Shown one piece after another: positions 24,567 through 33,677 of a DNA stretch of 64,000 bases. The stretch's first letter is position 1. The number at the start of each line of letters is the position of its first letter. The stretch lies in NCBI RefSeq assembly GCF_026248685.1, contig NZ_CP111040.1, positions 248,001 to 312,000 on the forward strand. The letters run 5' to 3'. The position numbers were made by a program, and so were the translations under genes. The notes under the pieces are model-generated. The model did not search any database, was not told the origin of the DNA, and saw only the letters and a program-made list of their open reading frames with translations. The DNA comes from Haladaptatus caseinilyticus (GTDB taxonomy: Archaea > Halobacteriota > Halobacteria > Halobacteriales > Haladaptataceae).

Positions 24567-26782
24567 TGAGCAGACGTCGTCGTCAATGTGGTTGTTGCTA
24601 TTGTCGGAAACGATGAAGTTGTCGTACTTAATGAAGTTGTAGTAGTGCTCAATGGGGTTGTAGTCCTGCTAGACTGTGTCGTCGATCCAGTGCCTGGTGC
24701 TTCGGTCGTTGAATTACTACTAGATGTCATTGTAGTCGTAGGACTAGTTGTAGATGGCTGGGTAGTTGTTTCCGATGTGGTTGTGGATGGTTGAGTTGTA
24801 CTAGTTGTGGGCGGTTGGGTCGTAGTTGTGGATGGTTGTGTCGTACTGGTTGTAGATGGTTGAGTAGTAACTTCTGATGTTGTTGTGGGCGGTTGGGTCG
24901 TACTGGTTGTGGATGGCTGAGTAGTTTCTTCCGGTGTCGTCGATGGTTGGGTCGTACTTGATGTCTCTGTCGGCTCCGCAGTTTCTTCAGGTGGTGTCGT
25001 GGATGGTGGTCTTGTTGTACTCTCTGGTGGCTTTGTCTCCTCAGCAGTCGTGGCTGGAGGGGTCGTACTGGTGATTGTATCAGTGGCTGTCGTGTTCGTT
25101 GGTGGTTGTGTAGTCGGTGCTGGATCGGAACTGCCGCCGAGCCCTCCTAATCCGGGGTTAAGGAATGCGTATCCAATACCCGAAATAAAGAGTAGGATTC
25201 CGGCGACAATCATCATTTTCTGTATTGAATCGGATGACATTGTATCGTTGTTGGCGTTTGCTTGAAGTGTTTCGGCACGAGAGCCGACTGGTTCAGGGAA
25301 CGAAGACAGCGTATTGAGGACTTCACAGACTCCCAGCGCACCCATTGCAAAGGCGAAGAATAGAAACACAATGAAGCCAAGTGGTGGGACGAGTACAAGT
25401 GAAAGCGGTACTTCGATTCCAAAGAGTTCTGGTCGGACGTCAAGAAATTGTGCTAAGACAAAGATAGGTGGTGCGGAGAGAACTGTTGTTGCAATAACCC
25501 GGCCGAGTCGGGCATCTGACAAGGGGTCAAACCCAATTCTTCGTGCACTCCATAAATGGAAGACAAACATCGAACCATATCCCATGCTGGTAGCAATTGC
25601 CGCTCCGTGCATTCCAAAGCGAGGAATAAGAATGAGATTGAGAATTAGATTTATACCTGCCGCAACTCCCGTGGCGATGATTGGATATTTCAGATTACCC
25701 TTTCCTTGTGCTATCGCAAGGATAGGTCGCGCAACTGCAAAACCAAGCGTCCCTGGCAAGAGAAGCAATAACGGTGTGATCGCTGGTGTAAAATCGGAGC
25801 TGAAATACACTGGGACAGCAACATTCGCGAGTGCTGCAAGACCTATTGACATGATACCAGTAAGAAGGAATGTGTATCGCGTCGTTCGTGCCGCCAATTT
25901 CGATATTTTCTCCGTTTTGTCGTTCGACCACAATTCAGAAGTTGAGTGGACAAATACCGTCTGAAGTGCCAGTGGAATGAACCAAAGAAACTCAGCAAGC
26001 TTTAGTGCAGCTCGGTAATACCCGACTTGTTTGCTCCCTGATATCAATTGGAGCATAAGGATATCGACGTGGTATAGCGACATAAGCAAGAATATTAACA
26101 CAACAGATAGCGAATTGAACGTAAGCATTGTGCGCCGCGGGAACTTTTCTGGAGTTGTTCGGAAGACTCCTCGCAAGGAGGTCCGTCGTGCGATTATTGT
26201 CAGCCCTGCGACCGTGACCACACCCCCAGCCGCGATTTTTCCGGCAAGTGCGCCGTTTACACCAAATCCAAAATGAACGAGTGGAATCGCTACTGCGACG
26301 AATGCCAGTTGCTGCAGTACTTTTAGTGGCTCGGAATATCGTTCTAATCCAAACCCCATTAGCGTTCGCCGAGAGTAAGCACGGAATTGATCAGTTATCA
26401 CAAGAATTGTGAGGACGTAAAAGTACAGCTCGAATCCTGGCCCGAACACTTTTTCGACTAATCCAACCCACGTTGCAAGCGCGAGAACAATCGCTCCAGC
26501 TACTGAGAGCGAGAATGCTAGCCGGAAATAAAACCCGACAACATTTTCTTCCCAACAATCCATATCTCGATCTTCGGCAAGGAATTTTCGAACTCCATCA
26601 GCGACGCCGGAGCTTACGAGAATCATAAAGAGTGAGAACACCGAGAGAACGGTAGTGTACACACCAACGCCTTCTGGTTGGAGAAGACGGTAAAGTATCG
26701 GTGTCGTCAGTAATCCAACGATGAGTGTAAGTACTTTAGTTCCTGCTACCGATAGAACTCCACTTAGAATACTTCTCTGCAT
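24563..26782 (-). CDS. Oligosaccharide flippase with an extra helix and Thr-rich mucin-like tail
   Basis: 739 residues. Residues 1-500 form a MATE/Wzx-type polysaccharide flippase with about 14 hydrophobic helices (starting QRSILSGVLSVAGTKVLTLI). It would move lipid-linked oligosaccharide across the membrane. Such proteins are usually about 480-500 residues. This one adds a further membrane helix near 520-540 and then about 190 residues of almost only Thr, Ser, Pro, Gln and Glu, in repeats like TTQPSTTS. The DNA of the tail (about 24700-25110) is an imperfect tandem repeat. The stop codon coincides with an IS right end, so the 3' end may be truncated. A promoter element lies at 26858-26870. 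Confidence 0.85.
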   Translation of the reverse strand: MQRSILSGVLSVAGTKVLTLIVGLLTTPILYRLLQPEGVGVYTTVLSVFSLFMILVSSGVADGVRKFLAEDRDMDCWEENVVGFYFRLAFSLSVAGAIVLALATWVGLVEKVFGPGFELYFYVLTILVITDQFRAYSRRTLMGFGLERYSEPLKVLQQLAFVAVAIPLVHFGFGVNGALAGKIAAGGVVTVAGLTIIARRTSLRGVFRTTPEKFPRRTMLTFNSLSVVLIFLLMSLYHVDILMLQLISGSKQVGYYRAALKLAEFLWFIPLALQTVFVHSTSELWSNDKTEKISKLAARTTRYTFLLTGIMSIGLAALANVAVPVYFSSDFTPAITPLLLLLPGTLGFAVARPILAIAQGKGNLKYPIIATGVAAGINLILNLILIPRFGMHGAAIATSMGYGSMFVFHLWSARRIGFDPLSDARLGRVIATTVLSAPPIFVLAQFLDVRPELFGIEVPLSLVLVPPLGFIVFLFFAFAMGALGVCEVLNTLSSFPEPVGSRAETLQANANNDTMSSDSIQKMMIVAGILLFISGIGYAFLNPGLGGLGGSSDPAPTTQPPTNTTATDTITSTTPPATTAEETKPPESTTRPPSTTPPEETAEPTETSSTTQPSTTPEETTQPSTTSTTQPPTTTSEVTTQPSTTSTTQPSTTTTQPPTTSTTQPSTTTSETTTQPSTTSPTTTMTSSSNSTTEAPGTGSTTQSSRTTTPLSTTTTSLSTTTSSFPTIATTTLTTTSAQ
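24700..25110 (-). repeat. Imperfect tandem repeat coding the flippase Thr-rich tail
   Basis: Units of about 24-48 bases based on GTTGTGGATGGTTG(A/G)GT (plus strand) repeat with variation and encode ThrThrGlnProSerThrThrSer blocks. Perfect identity between neighbouring units over 15 or more bases makes slippage and copy-number change likely. Confidence 0.7.
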
Positions 26783-27103
26783 ATCATCACCACCCTAAGT
26801 ACCTCTTTTCGTGATCTACTTCTAGTGACACTCATTTCGTAGTTTTTGCTATAGGGGCTTTATTATACACTGACTAGACCGTGCGTTGGATCGAACACCA
26901 TCGCTACTATCCAGCAAGAGTGTTAGGAACGAATTCTTGGGCTTTGTCCCTTCTCGTACGGTATATTGTGTTTTTAACATCGCTTTGGTGTGACTCATTG
27001 TGTTGCGGAGGGTTTGGGGAGCTTGATTTTAGAGCAATAGATACGTTCTTGCTTTCGAAAACTTCTCTGTTTTGTCAACCATATTTTTCAACAACGACCC
27101 TTA
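26783..27103. other. Intergenic region upstream of flippase
   Basis: 321 bases between the flippase start and the GT4 stop, both minus strand. It holds the TATA box at 26858-26870 and otherwise AT-rich sequence without a gene. Confidence 0.4.
26858..26870 (-). promoter_or_regulatory. TATA box for the flippase gene
   Basis: Minus-strand GTGTATAATAAAG, identical in its core TATAATAAAG to the element at 8331-8343. It predicts a leader of about 55 bases. Confidence 0.5.
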
Positions 27104-28411
27104 CTATAAGCTTAGTAATTCGGCGTAGAGATGGACAATATCGACACAAACACGCTCCCACGTGAATTGCTTGGCGTGTGCTTCGATTCTATCTCGATTC
27201 CAATCTTTACGAAGTGCACGAATTATTGCGTCTGTTAATGCGTCGTGGTCGTCTGGAGTATCAATGAGGAATCCATGATCTTCAGAAGTGACGACTTCCT
27301 CGCTTCCACCGTTGATTGTCGAAACAACAGGTGATCCACAGGCCATCGCTTCTAACTGCACGAGACCAAAACTCTCACTATAACTTGGAAGGACGAATGC
27401 GTCACAGGCGCTCATCCAGTATTTCAACTTCTCATTAGATACATATCCGAGTAGTTGAACATGGTTTTCTAAATCAAACTCCTCGATTTTTTCTTCAAGT
27501 TCGGACTGCATGCCGCCGTGGCCACCAATTGCACATATCACGTCTCCTTCCTGCTCTACGATTTCGGGCATGACATCAACCAGGTGCTGAAATCCTTTTC
27601 TCTTTTTCAGATGCCCAAGTGCGAAAAGCAGCTTTGTCTCGCTTTCGATACCAAGTTCCATTTTTGCCTCAGCTTGTGGTACCCTATGTAATCTCTCCTG
27701 ACTGAAGCCGTTTGGAATATAATACACTGCATCATTGAATTGCTGGAGTGTGTCCTGATCCTGCCGGTTCACACGGACGATGGCATCAGCGTTTTTCCAT
27801 GTTTGATTTATTTTATCATTTGAGGATTCGAGTTGGTCAACAAATAGATCGTGGTTTTCATGAACTGTGAGAATAGACGGGATTCCTAGCTCGCGTGCGA
27901 GAATAGTCCCGACATAGCCTGCAGTCCAGGTCAAATGGCTATGTACCACGTCGAATTCAACAGGAATCTTAGAGACGACCTTTTTTACTCTTCGTGCGTG
28001 TTGGTCGCCAAGATATCGCCGGTGCAGGTCAATTGGCAAATAGAGTAATGGTGTGCTAATGACGGTGAGATTTTCTGGTTTATCTTCTTGATTAATCTTC
28101 GCATTTTTGCTAAAAGGTTTGGCGTAATCTATTGGGAGGTATTTTGAGATATCTGCAAACCGGTTGTATCGAACGAGGACGTATACTTCGTTGAAATAAT
28201 CGGCAAGAACATCTACTTGCCCCTTAACAAAGTGATTATAGCTGTGTGAAACAATAAGTAAGTTCTTGTCCCCTAGAGCCTCCAGATTGTGGCTTTGCGG
28301 TACATCCCCCATATCCGGTGGTTCGGTAATCTGCGTGTCCGCATCACTCGACATAACTAGAGCAACTTCGTGGTCGATGTTTATTATCGGGTGGCTAAGT
28401 ATGTCCTCCAT
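27104..28411 (-). CDS. GT4 family glycosyltransferase
   Basis: 435 residues as drawn; an ATG at 28354 would remove 19 residues and is equally plausible because neither has a clear ribosome site. GT-B fold: N-terminal domain with LLIVSHSYNHFVKGQVDVL, VVHSHLTWTAGYVG and TVHENHDLF; C-terminal donor-binding domain with NGFSQERL, ALGHLKKRKGFQHL, LLGYVSNEKLKYWM, and the family signature PSYSESFGLVQLEAMACGSPVV. Retaining GT4 enzymes transfer sugars from nucleotide donors at the cytoplasmic side. It is divergent from the GT2 gene at 28556. Confidence 0.88.
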   Translation of the reverse strand: MEDILSHPIINIDHEVALVMSSDADTQITEPPDMGDVPQSHNLEALGDKNLLIVSHSYNHFVKGQVDVLADYFNEVYVLVRYNRFADISKYLPIDYAKPFSKNAKINQEDKPENLTVISTPLLYLPIDLHRRYLGDQHARRVKKVVSKIPVEFDVVHSHLTWTAGYVGTILARELGIPSILTVHENHDLFVDQLESSNDKINQTWKNADAIVRVNRQDQDTLQQFNDAVYYIPNGFSQERLHRVPQAEAKMELGIESETKLLFALGHLKKRKGFQHLVDVMPEIVEQEGDVICAIGGHGGMQSELEEKIEEFDLENHVQLLGYVSNEKLKYWMSACDAFVLPSYSESFGLVQLEAMACGSPVVSTINGGSEEVVTSEDHGFLIDTPDDHDALTDAIIRALRKDWNRDRIEAHAKQFTWERVCVDIVHLYAELLSL

Positions 28412-28513
28412 TCACATGAATAACAACCATTTGTGACGGAGCAGAACAGAGGCTGGTGAAATTGCTGATATCGCCTTTTGATATTTGCTGGTAGTGGATC
28501 CCCTGATTAAGAG

Positions 28514-28528
28514 GCCGATAATAAAGCA
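28514..28528 (+). promoter_or_regulatory. TATA box for GT2 gene
   Basis: GCCGATAATAAAGCA, centred about 35 bases before the ATG at 28556, giving a leader near 9 bases. It shares the ATAATAAAGC core with other glycan promoters. Confidence 0.5.
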
Positions 28529-28555
28529 TAGAGAAAACGCACATTATGGCAACCA

Positions 28556-29470
28556 ATGCCCCCGACTGTGAGCGTGATCGTGCCAACATACAATCGGGCA
28601 CACTCGCTGCCTCGAACCATTGAAAGCGTTCTTTCCCAGACACTTGAAGATATAGAACTCATCATCGTTGATGATGCATCTGACGATAATACAACAGAGG
28701 TCGTTGCGTCGTATGACGATGACCGAATCCGCTTTTATAAACACGAAGAAAATCAGGGCGCAAGTGCCGCACGTAACACAGGGATTGAGCACGCAGAGGG
28801 ACAGTACATGGCGTTTCTCGATTCAGATGACGTATGGCTCCCGACAAAACTCGAAAAGCAAGTTCTTACTCTTGAATTGCGATCTGATGACTGGGTTGCT
28901 GCCTACTGCAAGGCAGAAACGGTCCACCCAAACGGTCAAAATGCGATTGTAAAGTGGGCTACGCAGCTTATTTCACGACGAAATAAAACTGAAGGTGCAG
29001 AGGGTGGAAAAGAACTCATCGGTTCGGTCCTTGATGATACTCTTCACACAAGTGCCGGATCTTCTCTAATTGTAAAAAGTGATATTGTAAGGGAAATTGA
29101 TGGTTTTGACGAGTCATTTAACCGCTTTCAGGATCCTGAATTTCTCATTCGTGTGCTTAAACAGGGTAAACTCGCATGCGTCAATGAAACTCTTCTCCTT
29201 AGATACGAAACTGGTTCCCCTCCAGCAGATTCGGTTGCAAAAGCAGATGATCACTACCTTCGGACCTTTGCTGAGGACGTTAAACGCCTCGAAAAGCAGG
29301 GAATAGATGTGACTGGTGCACATAATTATATTCTCTCCAGACAATATTTCAATGAAGGTAAATTTCGGACTGGATTCCGATATCTCAAGCGTTCGAAAAG
29401 GCCCGAATTACGGCAGATTCCAGGCTTAATAATGAATCTGTATGCAGGAGCAAGAGCAAATATTGAATGA
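28556..29470 (+). CDS. GT2 family glycosyltransferase
   Basis: 304 residues. Begins directly with the GT-A motif VSVIVPTYNRAHSLPRTIES; nucleotide-binding IIVDDASDDNT, GASAARNTGIEHA and the DxD motif as FLDSDDVWLP. Acceptor-side residues near GGFDESF... (DGFDESFNRFQDPEFLIR) follow the family pattern. It likely adds a sugar in the glycan built by this locus. An ATG at 28546 lies in another frame and stops quickly. The stop overlaps the next small gene by ATGA. Confidence 0.88.
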   Translation: MPPTVSVIVPTYNRAHSLPRTIESVLSQTLEDIELIIVDDASDDNTTEVVASYDDDRIRFYKHEENQGASAARNTGIEHAEGQYMAFLDSDDVWLPTKLEKQVLTLELRSDDWVAAYCKAETVHPNGQNAIVKWATQLISRRNKTEGAEGGKELIGSVLDDTLHTSAGSSLIVKSDIVREIDGFDESFNRFQDPEFLIRVLKQGKLACVNETLLLRYETGSPPADSVAKADDHYLRTFAEDVKRLEKQGIDVTGAHNYILSRQYFNEGKFRTGFRYLKRSKRPELRQIPGLIMNLYAGARANIE

Positions 29471-29652
29471 CTATGCAAAAAATCCACTATGCACACTTTT
29501 ATCTTGCATTGTCAATCTTTTCAACACTTATGTTTAGCTGTACGGTACTCAACCTGGGTCCACTCAAACAGCTCACGACGATTCAATCAACCGGTGTCAT
29601 CATTGCGCTATTTAGTTTGTTAACACTAGTACAATCGCTAAGAAGTGGTTAG
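29467..29652 (+). CDS. Small two-helix membrane protein coupled to GT2 gene
   Basis: 61 residues with two hydrophobic segments (about 9-29 and 37-57). Its ATG overlaps the TGA of the GT2 gene (ATGA, 29467-29470), a classic translational-coupling arrangement that supports it being translated. No family is recognised. Length and topology resemble the protein at 3815, but the sequences are not clearly related. It could anchor or regulate the soluble GT2 enzyme; that is speculation. Confidence 0.55.
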   Translation: MTMQKIHYAHFYLALSIFSTLMFSCTVLNLGPLKQLTTIQSTGVIIALFSLLTLVQSLRSG

Positions 29653-29832
29653 TTACTCTCTATCACTTGAGATTGTTTGTGAAATTGTGAATTTGTTACT
29701 TATACAATCCATAATTTAGACTCGTTCAAATCGTACAATCGCCAGACGTAAACGGAATGCAACTAGCCGAAAAAGATTGAGAGGGTCGCTTTATTTATAT
29801 GGTAGCCCTGTCTGGGTTTTGTCGAAGACAAC

Positions 29833-30417
29833 ATGAGCGCTACGACGCAGACTCTCTCTGATAAATCGTCATTGGAAAACGGCGACGAATCATACGAGCT
29901 GTCGAAGGACAAAATATTTCATCTCCTGCAAACTCAACGCAGGCGATACGCACTTCGTTATCTCAAAGAACAAGATGGGCCAGTTGAAATGCGCGACCTC
30001 GCAGAACAAGTTGCAGCTTGGGAAAACGATACAACGGTACAAGCACTTGCTTCGAATGAGCGCCAGCGAGTATACATCGCACTGTATCAATCCCATTTGC
30101 CAAAACTTGACAATGAAGATATTATAGATTATAACCAAAGTCGTGGGATTGTCAAACGCGGCCCACTTGCTGACCAATTTGATCCGTATCTTGAATTGAA
30201 CGACACAACATCTGATGAATTGTCTGATACGGAGGACAAAATAGATAGCGACCGCTGGTTCAGGTATTATCGTTGGGTGACTGCAATGAGTGCTGGGACG
30301 TTTGCCGCCGTCTGGTTGAATGTCCCGATTATCTCATCTGCGCCTATCCAAACTCTCGGTGCAATGACTGTTGGCCTTTACGCATTTATCTCCAGTGCTC
30401 AGTTTGCACTACGGTGA
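29833..30417 (+). CDS. DUF7344-like winged-helix membrane protein (copy 1)
   Basis: 194 residues. An N-terminal hydrophilic stretch leads to a winged-helix-like domain (about 24-125; IFHLLQTQRRRYALRYL, VEMRDLAEQVAAWEN, RQRVYIALYQSHLPKL), then two C-terminal membrane helices (about 150-168 and 172-192). I recognise this as the haloarchaeal family usually labelled DUF7344. The first 120 residues are nearly identical in pattern to the protein at 45056. A TATA box (TTTATTTATATGG, about 29790-29802) is spaced for a leader of about 11 bases. A membrane-tethered regulator is plausible, but no target is known. Confidence 0.75.
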   Translation: MSATTQTLSDKSSLENGDESYELSKDKIFHLLQTQRRRYALRYLKEQDGPVEMRDLAEQVAAWENDTTVQALASNERQRVYIALYQSHLPKLDNEDIIDYNQSRGIVKRGPLADQFDPYLELNDTTSDELSDTEDKIDSDRWFRYYRWVTAMSAGTFAAVWLNVPIISSAPIQTLGAMTVGLYAFISSAQFALR

Positions 30418-30605
30418 ATTCCGTATAATAGTTGAACGTACGTTTCACACCTAATTCACCTACAAGTCTGTATCTGTTATAGCGAGTTACATTTAATATC
30501 AATATTGGAATAGAAATTTACTACACAATGGTACAAAACAGTTAGATCAATCTCTTATTACTACTCTGTTGTAGTTCGTTTTACGCAGTTAACCGGACGA
30601 TAATA

Positions 30606-30860
30606 ATGGTAGGGGCCTCAGATATGACTAACACCATGTCGACGGACCTGAGCGAAACTCGAAGCGTCGATGACAGTAAAACGGCAGACACCCGGTGTCG
30701 TAATTGTGGATCGTTTGTGACACCACAATTCACCCGTGTTTTCGGAAATAACCAAAACCAGATCTTTGGCTGTTTTGAGTGTATGACTGCGACTGACGTG
30801 AAACAAGGGAACGCAAACAATCCTAAGGAAGCCGATCGCGCTCGTGAGAAAATGCGATAA
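30606..30860 (+). CDS. Small CxxC zinc-binding protein (DUF7563-like)
   Basis: 84 residues; a later ATG at 30624 could also be the start. The core has CRNCGSFVTPQFTRVFG then GCFECM, two Cys pairs about 25 residues apart as in a zinc ribbon. The pattern (VTPxFxRxFG) is shared with the protein at 40066 (VTPKFVRTFG), so they belong to one small haloarchaeal family. The function is unknown; nucleic-acid or protein binding is typical of such ribbons. The gene stands alone, convergent with the GlmU-like gene. Confidence 0.6.
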   Translation: MVGASDMTNTMSTDLSETRSVDDSKTADTRCRNCGSFVTPQFTRVFGNNQNQIFGCFECMTATDVKQGNANNPKEADRAREKMR

Positions 30861-30920
30861 TGGCAAAACTGGACCATCTTTCATTTCCTACGTGAAAATA
30901 CGGGGTGCGGTCGCGTTGTA

Positions 30921-32102
30921 CTACTTGTCTCGTTTTACAACTTCGCCTGGAAGCGTCTTCGCTTCCGTCGAGAGCTTCAGTCCTGGAGTGAGACTTGTAT
31001 TGATGCCTGTTTTTGCGTTGTCACCGGCAATAACACCGAATTTTCGCCGTTCGGTGGAGACACGGTCACCTTTAACTGTAAACTTGATGTCTGCGTCGTC
31101 GTGGCGGAGGTTCGCTACGTTGGTACCTGCACCGAAGTTCACATCTCGCCCGAGGACGCTATCACCAATATACGAAAGATGGCCAACGGTCGCACCTGGA
31201 GATAGAATGCTGTTTTTAACTTCGACACTGTGTCCAACTTTCGCTCCTTCGCTGACGAGTGTCGCCCCACGAATGTAGGCATTTGGTCCAATATTGGCAC
31301 CTTTACGAATCAATGCAGGACCCTCAATAACGACACCCGCCTTCACTGTTGCACCCTCTTCGACAACAACATTCCCTTCGAGAACGGCCTGTTCGCTCAC
31401 GTCTCCCTGCACGTCACGTTTCAGTTCTGCCAGTTTCCATTCGTTGGCTTCCAGTAGTTCCCACGGTCGTCCGACGTCAAGCCAGCGTTCAACTTCGACT
31501 GCAGTAACATCATATTCCGAAATGACGCGCTCGACTACATCTGTAATTTCGAATTCACCACGTTCACTTTCCCCAACATCGAGCCAATCACGTGCCCTTT
31601 CTGGGAATACGTATGATCCGGTATTCGCGAGGTCAGTTGGTGGGTCATCTGGCTTTTCTACAATATCGGTTACATAGTTTCCATCCGTTGAGATCACACC
31701 ATAATTCGAGGGATCTTCAACTCGGTACGTTCCTACGCTTGGTCCATTACTTAAGAGGCGTTTTACAGCAGCCGTATCATAGAGATTGTCACCGTTGAGT
31801 ACAGCAAATGGTCCATTGATATGATGTTGTGCTGCACGAACAGCATCAGCCGTACCACGTTGTTCCTCTTGGACGGCGTATTTGACGGGAACTCCAGCGT
31901 ACTCTGTGCCGAAATATTCGCGAACTGTGTCTGCTTCATAGCCAACGACGAGAACGATCTCTTCAGCCCCAGCTTCGATAGCAGCTCGTGTCGTATGAGC
32001 GACGAGTGGTTCATTTGCAACCGGCAACATTGGTTTCGGAACCGACCCGGAGAGTGGTCTCATTCGCGTCCCTTCACCCGCCGCAAGAACAATTGCCTGC
32101 AT
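30921..32102 (-). CDS. Bifunctional sugar-1-phosphate nucleotidylyltransferase / acetyltransferase (GlmU-like)
   Basis: 393 residues. N-terminal nucleotidyltransferase with the signature LAAGEGTRMRPLSGSVPKPMLP, EEQRGTADAV and VLNGDNLYD. The C-terminal half is a left-handed beta-helix of hexapeptide repeats (GNVVVEEGATVKAGVVIEGP, GHSVEVKNS, FGAGTNVANLRHDD) as in GlmU acetyltransferase domains. The predicted reactions are acetylation of glucosamine-1-phosphate and UMP transfer to give UDP-GlcNAc; a dTDP-sugar role is the alternative for archaeal members. With glmS and glmM in the same window the UDP-GlcNAc pathway is complete. It is a single gene starting at an ATG 350 bases from the next upstream gene. 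Confidence 0.85.
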   Translation of the reverse strand: MQAIVLAAGEGTRMRPLSGSVPKPMLPVANEPLVAHTTRAAIEAGAEEIVLVVGYEADTVREYFGTEYAGVPVKYAVQEEQRGTADAVRAAQHHINGPFAVLNGDNLYDTAAVKRLLSNGPSVGTYRVEDPSNYGVISTDGNYVTDIVEKPDDPPTDLANTGSYVFPERARDWLDVGESERGEFEITDVVERVISEYDVTAVEVERWLDVGRPWELLEANEWKLAELKRDVQGDVSEQAVLEGNVVVEEGATVKAGVVIEGPALIRKGANIGPNAYIRGATLVSEGAKVGHSVEVKNSILSPGATVGHLSYIGDSVLGRDVNFGAGTNVANLRHDDADIKFTVKGDRVSTERRKFGVIAGDNAKTGINTSLTPGLKLSTEAKTLPGEVVKRDK

Positions 32103-32482
32103 ATCAGTACATTTCGATAGAAGAGGTATAATTATTCACGGGCTAACCAACCAACTATTGCCATTATAATTCAAGAAATTGCCAATCTATTCATTATCAA
32201 AATGATGTCTATTGATACTGCCATTAGAATGAAATAAACAGCCGCTTTCATCGAGGCCAATTTTATTCTGACGACGAGAAACCTTGTCATTATTTATAGA
32301 GGATCACCCGCAAATAGTTTGTCTCTATTCACTTTGCAGACAGTCTTCTCTAACAACCAGTGAACGATATAAACCGAGCAAACTATTCGGCTAATTCGCA
32401 ATTTTAGTGGTTCATTAGTGGATACAACGGTATGAAACCGTAATCCCTCTTTTTGACTGTAGAAGACATAGGGTTAGACAGA
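32103..32482. other. 380-base AT-rich intergenic region
   Basis: Divergent region between the GlmU-like gene and the small gene at 32483. No coding frame or clear repeat; an AT-rich run near 32160-32240 would hold the GlmU-like promoter. Confidence 0.35.
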
Positions 32483-32779
32483 ATGAGTACGACTGAAAGC
32501 CGCCATAAGGTTTCTACTTTGGTTGATGCGTTTGTTGGTCTTAAGGTCGATGATCCCCTCCAAATCACAGTAAGTGATATATCTATTGACTGCCATGTTC
32601 ACGATATTGATCGAACGGACGATCGATATACTCTTCTATTGAAGACGTTCTCTGGTGATTTCCTTCGCATCGAAACTCAATGGGCACGGGGGTGGCTTGA
32701 TCCGCAAGTAGATCGACTCAAACCCGTTGCAGAAGAGCGCCAACCACTTGGTGAATTACAGAGTATTGAAGTGAACTAA
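32483..32779 (+). CDS. Hypothetical 98-residue acidic protein
   Basis: Starts at the ATG at 32483 (a TTG 10 codons upstream is less likely). The composition is soluble and acidic, with alternating short beta segments (LKVDDPLQITVSDISIDCHV, RYTLLLKTFSGDFLRIETQW) suggesting a small beta-barrel. No family is named. Typical haloarchaeal amino-acid use and no overlap with other genes make it credible. It is convergent with the PH-domain gene. Confidence 0.5.
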   Translation: MSTTESRHKVSTLVDAFVGLKVDDPLQITVSDISIDCHVHDIDRTDDRYTLLLKTFSGDFLRIETQWARGWLDPQVDRLKPVAEERQPLGELQSIEVN

Positions 32780-32860
32780 ATCAAAAATCGGGTTTTAAAT
32801 CTATTAGTTGTATATGTTTATAATTAGCGAAGCACAACCTAAACGGTAGAAAAGATACCG

Positions 32861-33355
32861 TCATTGTATGGATACACGTCCTAGTTGTTCCGTTAATAGT
32901 TTATTTACTGACTGAGGATTGGAAATATTTGAAAAAACGAGATCCATCGTTCCAGATCCGGCAGTATATACGGTGACGTCTCCGTAATCAAATATTCGCT
33001 CAATTAGGGATTGAGTGCAAGCCGTATTCTGTATTCGATCAAGTCGTATTTGTGTGACGTCTGTAGAAATAATGCCACGCTTGTGGTATATCTCTTCGGT
33101 TGTGAGAACATACCATTCGAAACGCCATCGGAGAATCGACGGTAAGGCAATGACACATCCGACCAATATGAAAATCACCCCAAGCCACCGTGCTTGTCCA
33201 AGAATGTTGCTCCCAGTTAGCCCTATACCAAGGAGAATTACGATGAATCCAGCTGTTATAACCGGTAAAATGCGATAAATGCTTTGATGGCCCATCCAAA
33301 GTACTTCTTCTTCAGGTGTGAGATGAAGCCATGACGCATCGGAGTTTTTCTCCAT
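32861..33355 (-). CDS. PH-domain (bPH2/YdbS-like) membrane protein
   Basis: 164 residues from the ATG at 33355; a TTG start at 33400 would add 15. Two hydrophobic helices (about 29-47 and 55-74) are followed by the bacterial PH-type domain: WYVLTTEEIYHKRGIISTD, IRLDRIQNTACTQSLIERIFDYGDVTVYTAG. This is the DUF304/bPH2 signature. Proteins of this family sit at the cytoplasmic membrane face; the role in archaea is unclear. It is divergent from nadE. Confidence 0.8.
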   Translation of the reverse strand: MEKNSDASWLHLTPEEEVLWMGHQSIYRILPVITAGFIVILLGIGLTGSNILGQARWLGVIFILVGCVIALPSILRWRFEWYVLTTEEIYHKRGIISTDVTQIRLDRIQNTACTQSLIERIFDYGDVTVYTAGSGTMDLVFSNISNPQSVNKLLTEQLGRVSIQ

Positions 33356-33677
33356 CGTATTTCGAAAAGAGGAACGCGAGTGACTTACACTTTGTTTCAA
33401 TAGAATGCCAATTTGTCGTCGGTAGTCGATGAAGACCTATGAATCTGCGGCTTTTTCAGATTTTGTTATCTGATTTTGCATAGAGTTCAAGAGAAAGATA
33501 ATGAGAGCAAGAAATTCCACTATTATAACAATAATAATCGTAGCTCAGTTTGCCCTTAGACCTAAATTTATCAACATAACTGTGGTTTGAAAATTTGCGC
33601 TTTTGAGAATGGACATCACAATTCATACCAGCAGACACGGCTTTGCTAATCCGGAGCTAACTCCTCACAAGAGAGCT

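Noticed and set aside
24700-25110. Repeat tract as a CRISPR-like array
   Set aside because: The units are coding, imperfect and contiguous, without unique spacers; they encode the flippase Thr-rich tail.
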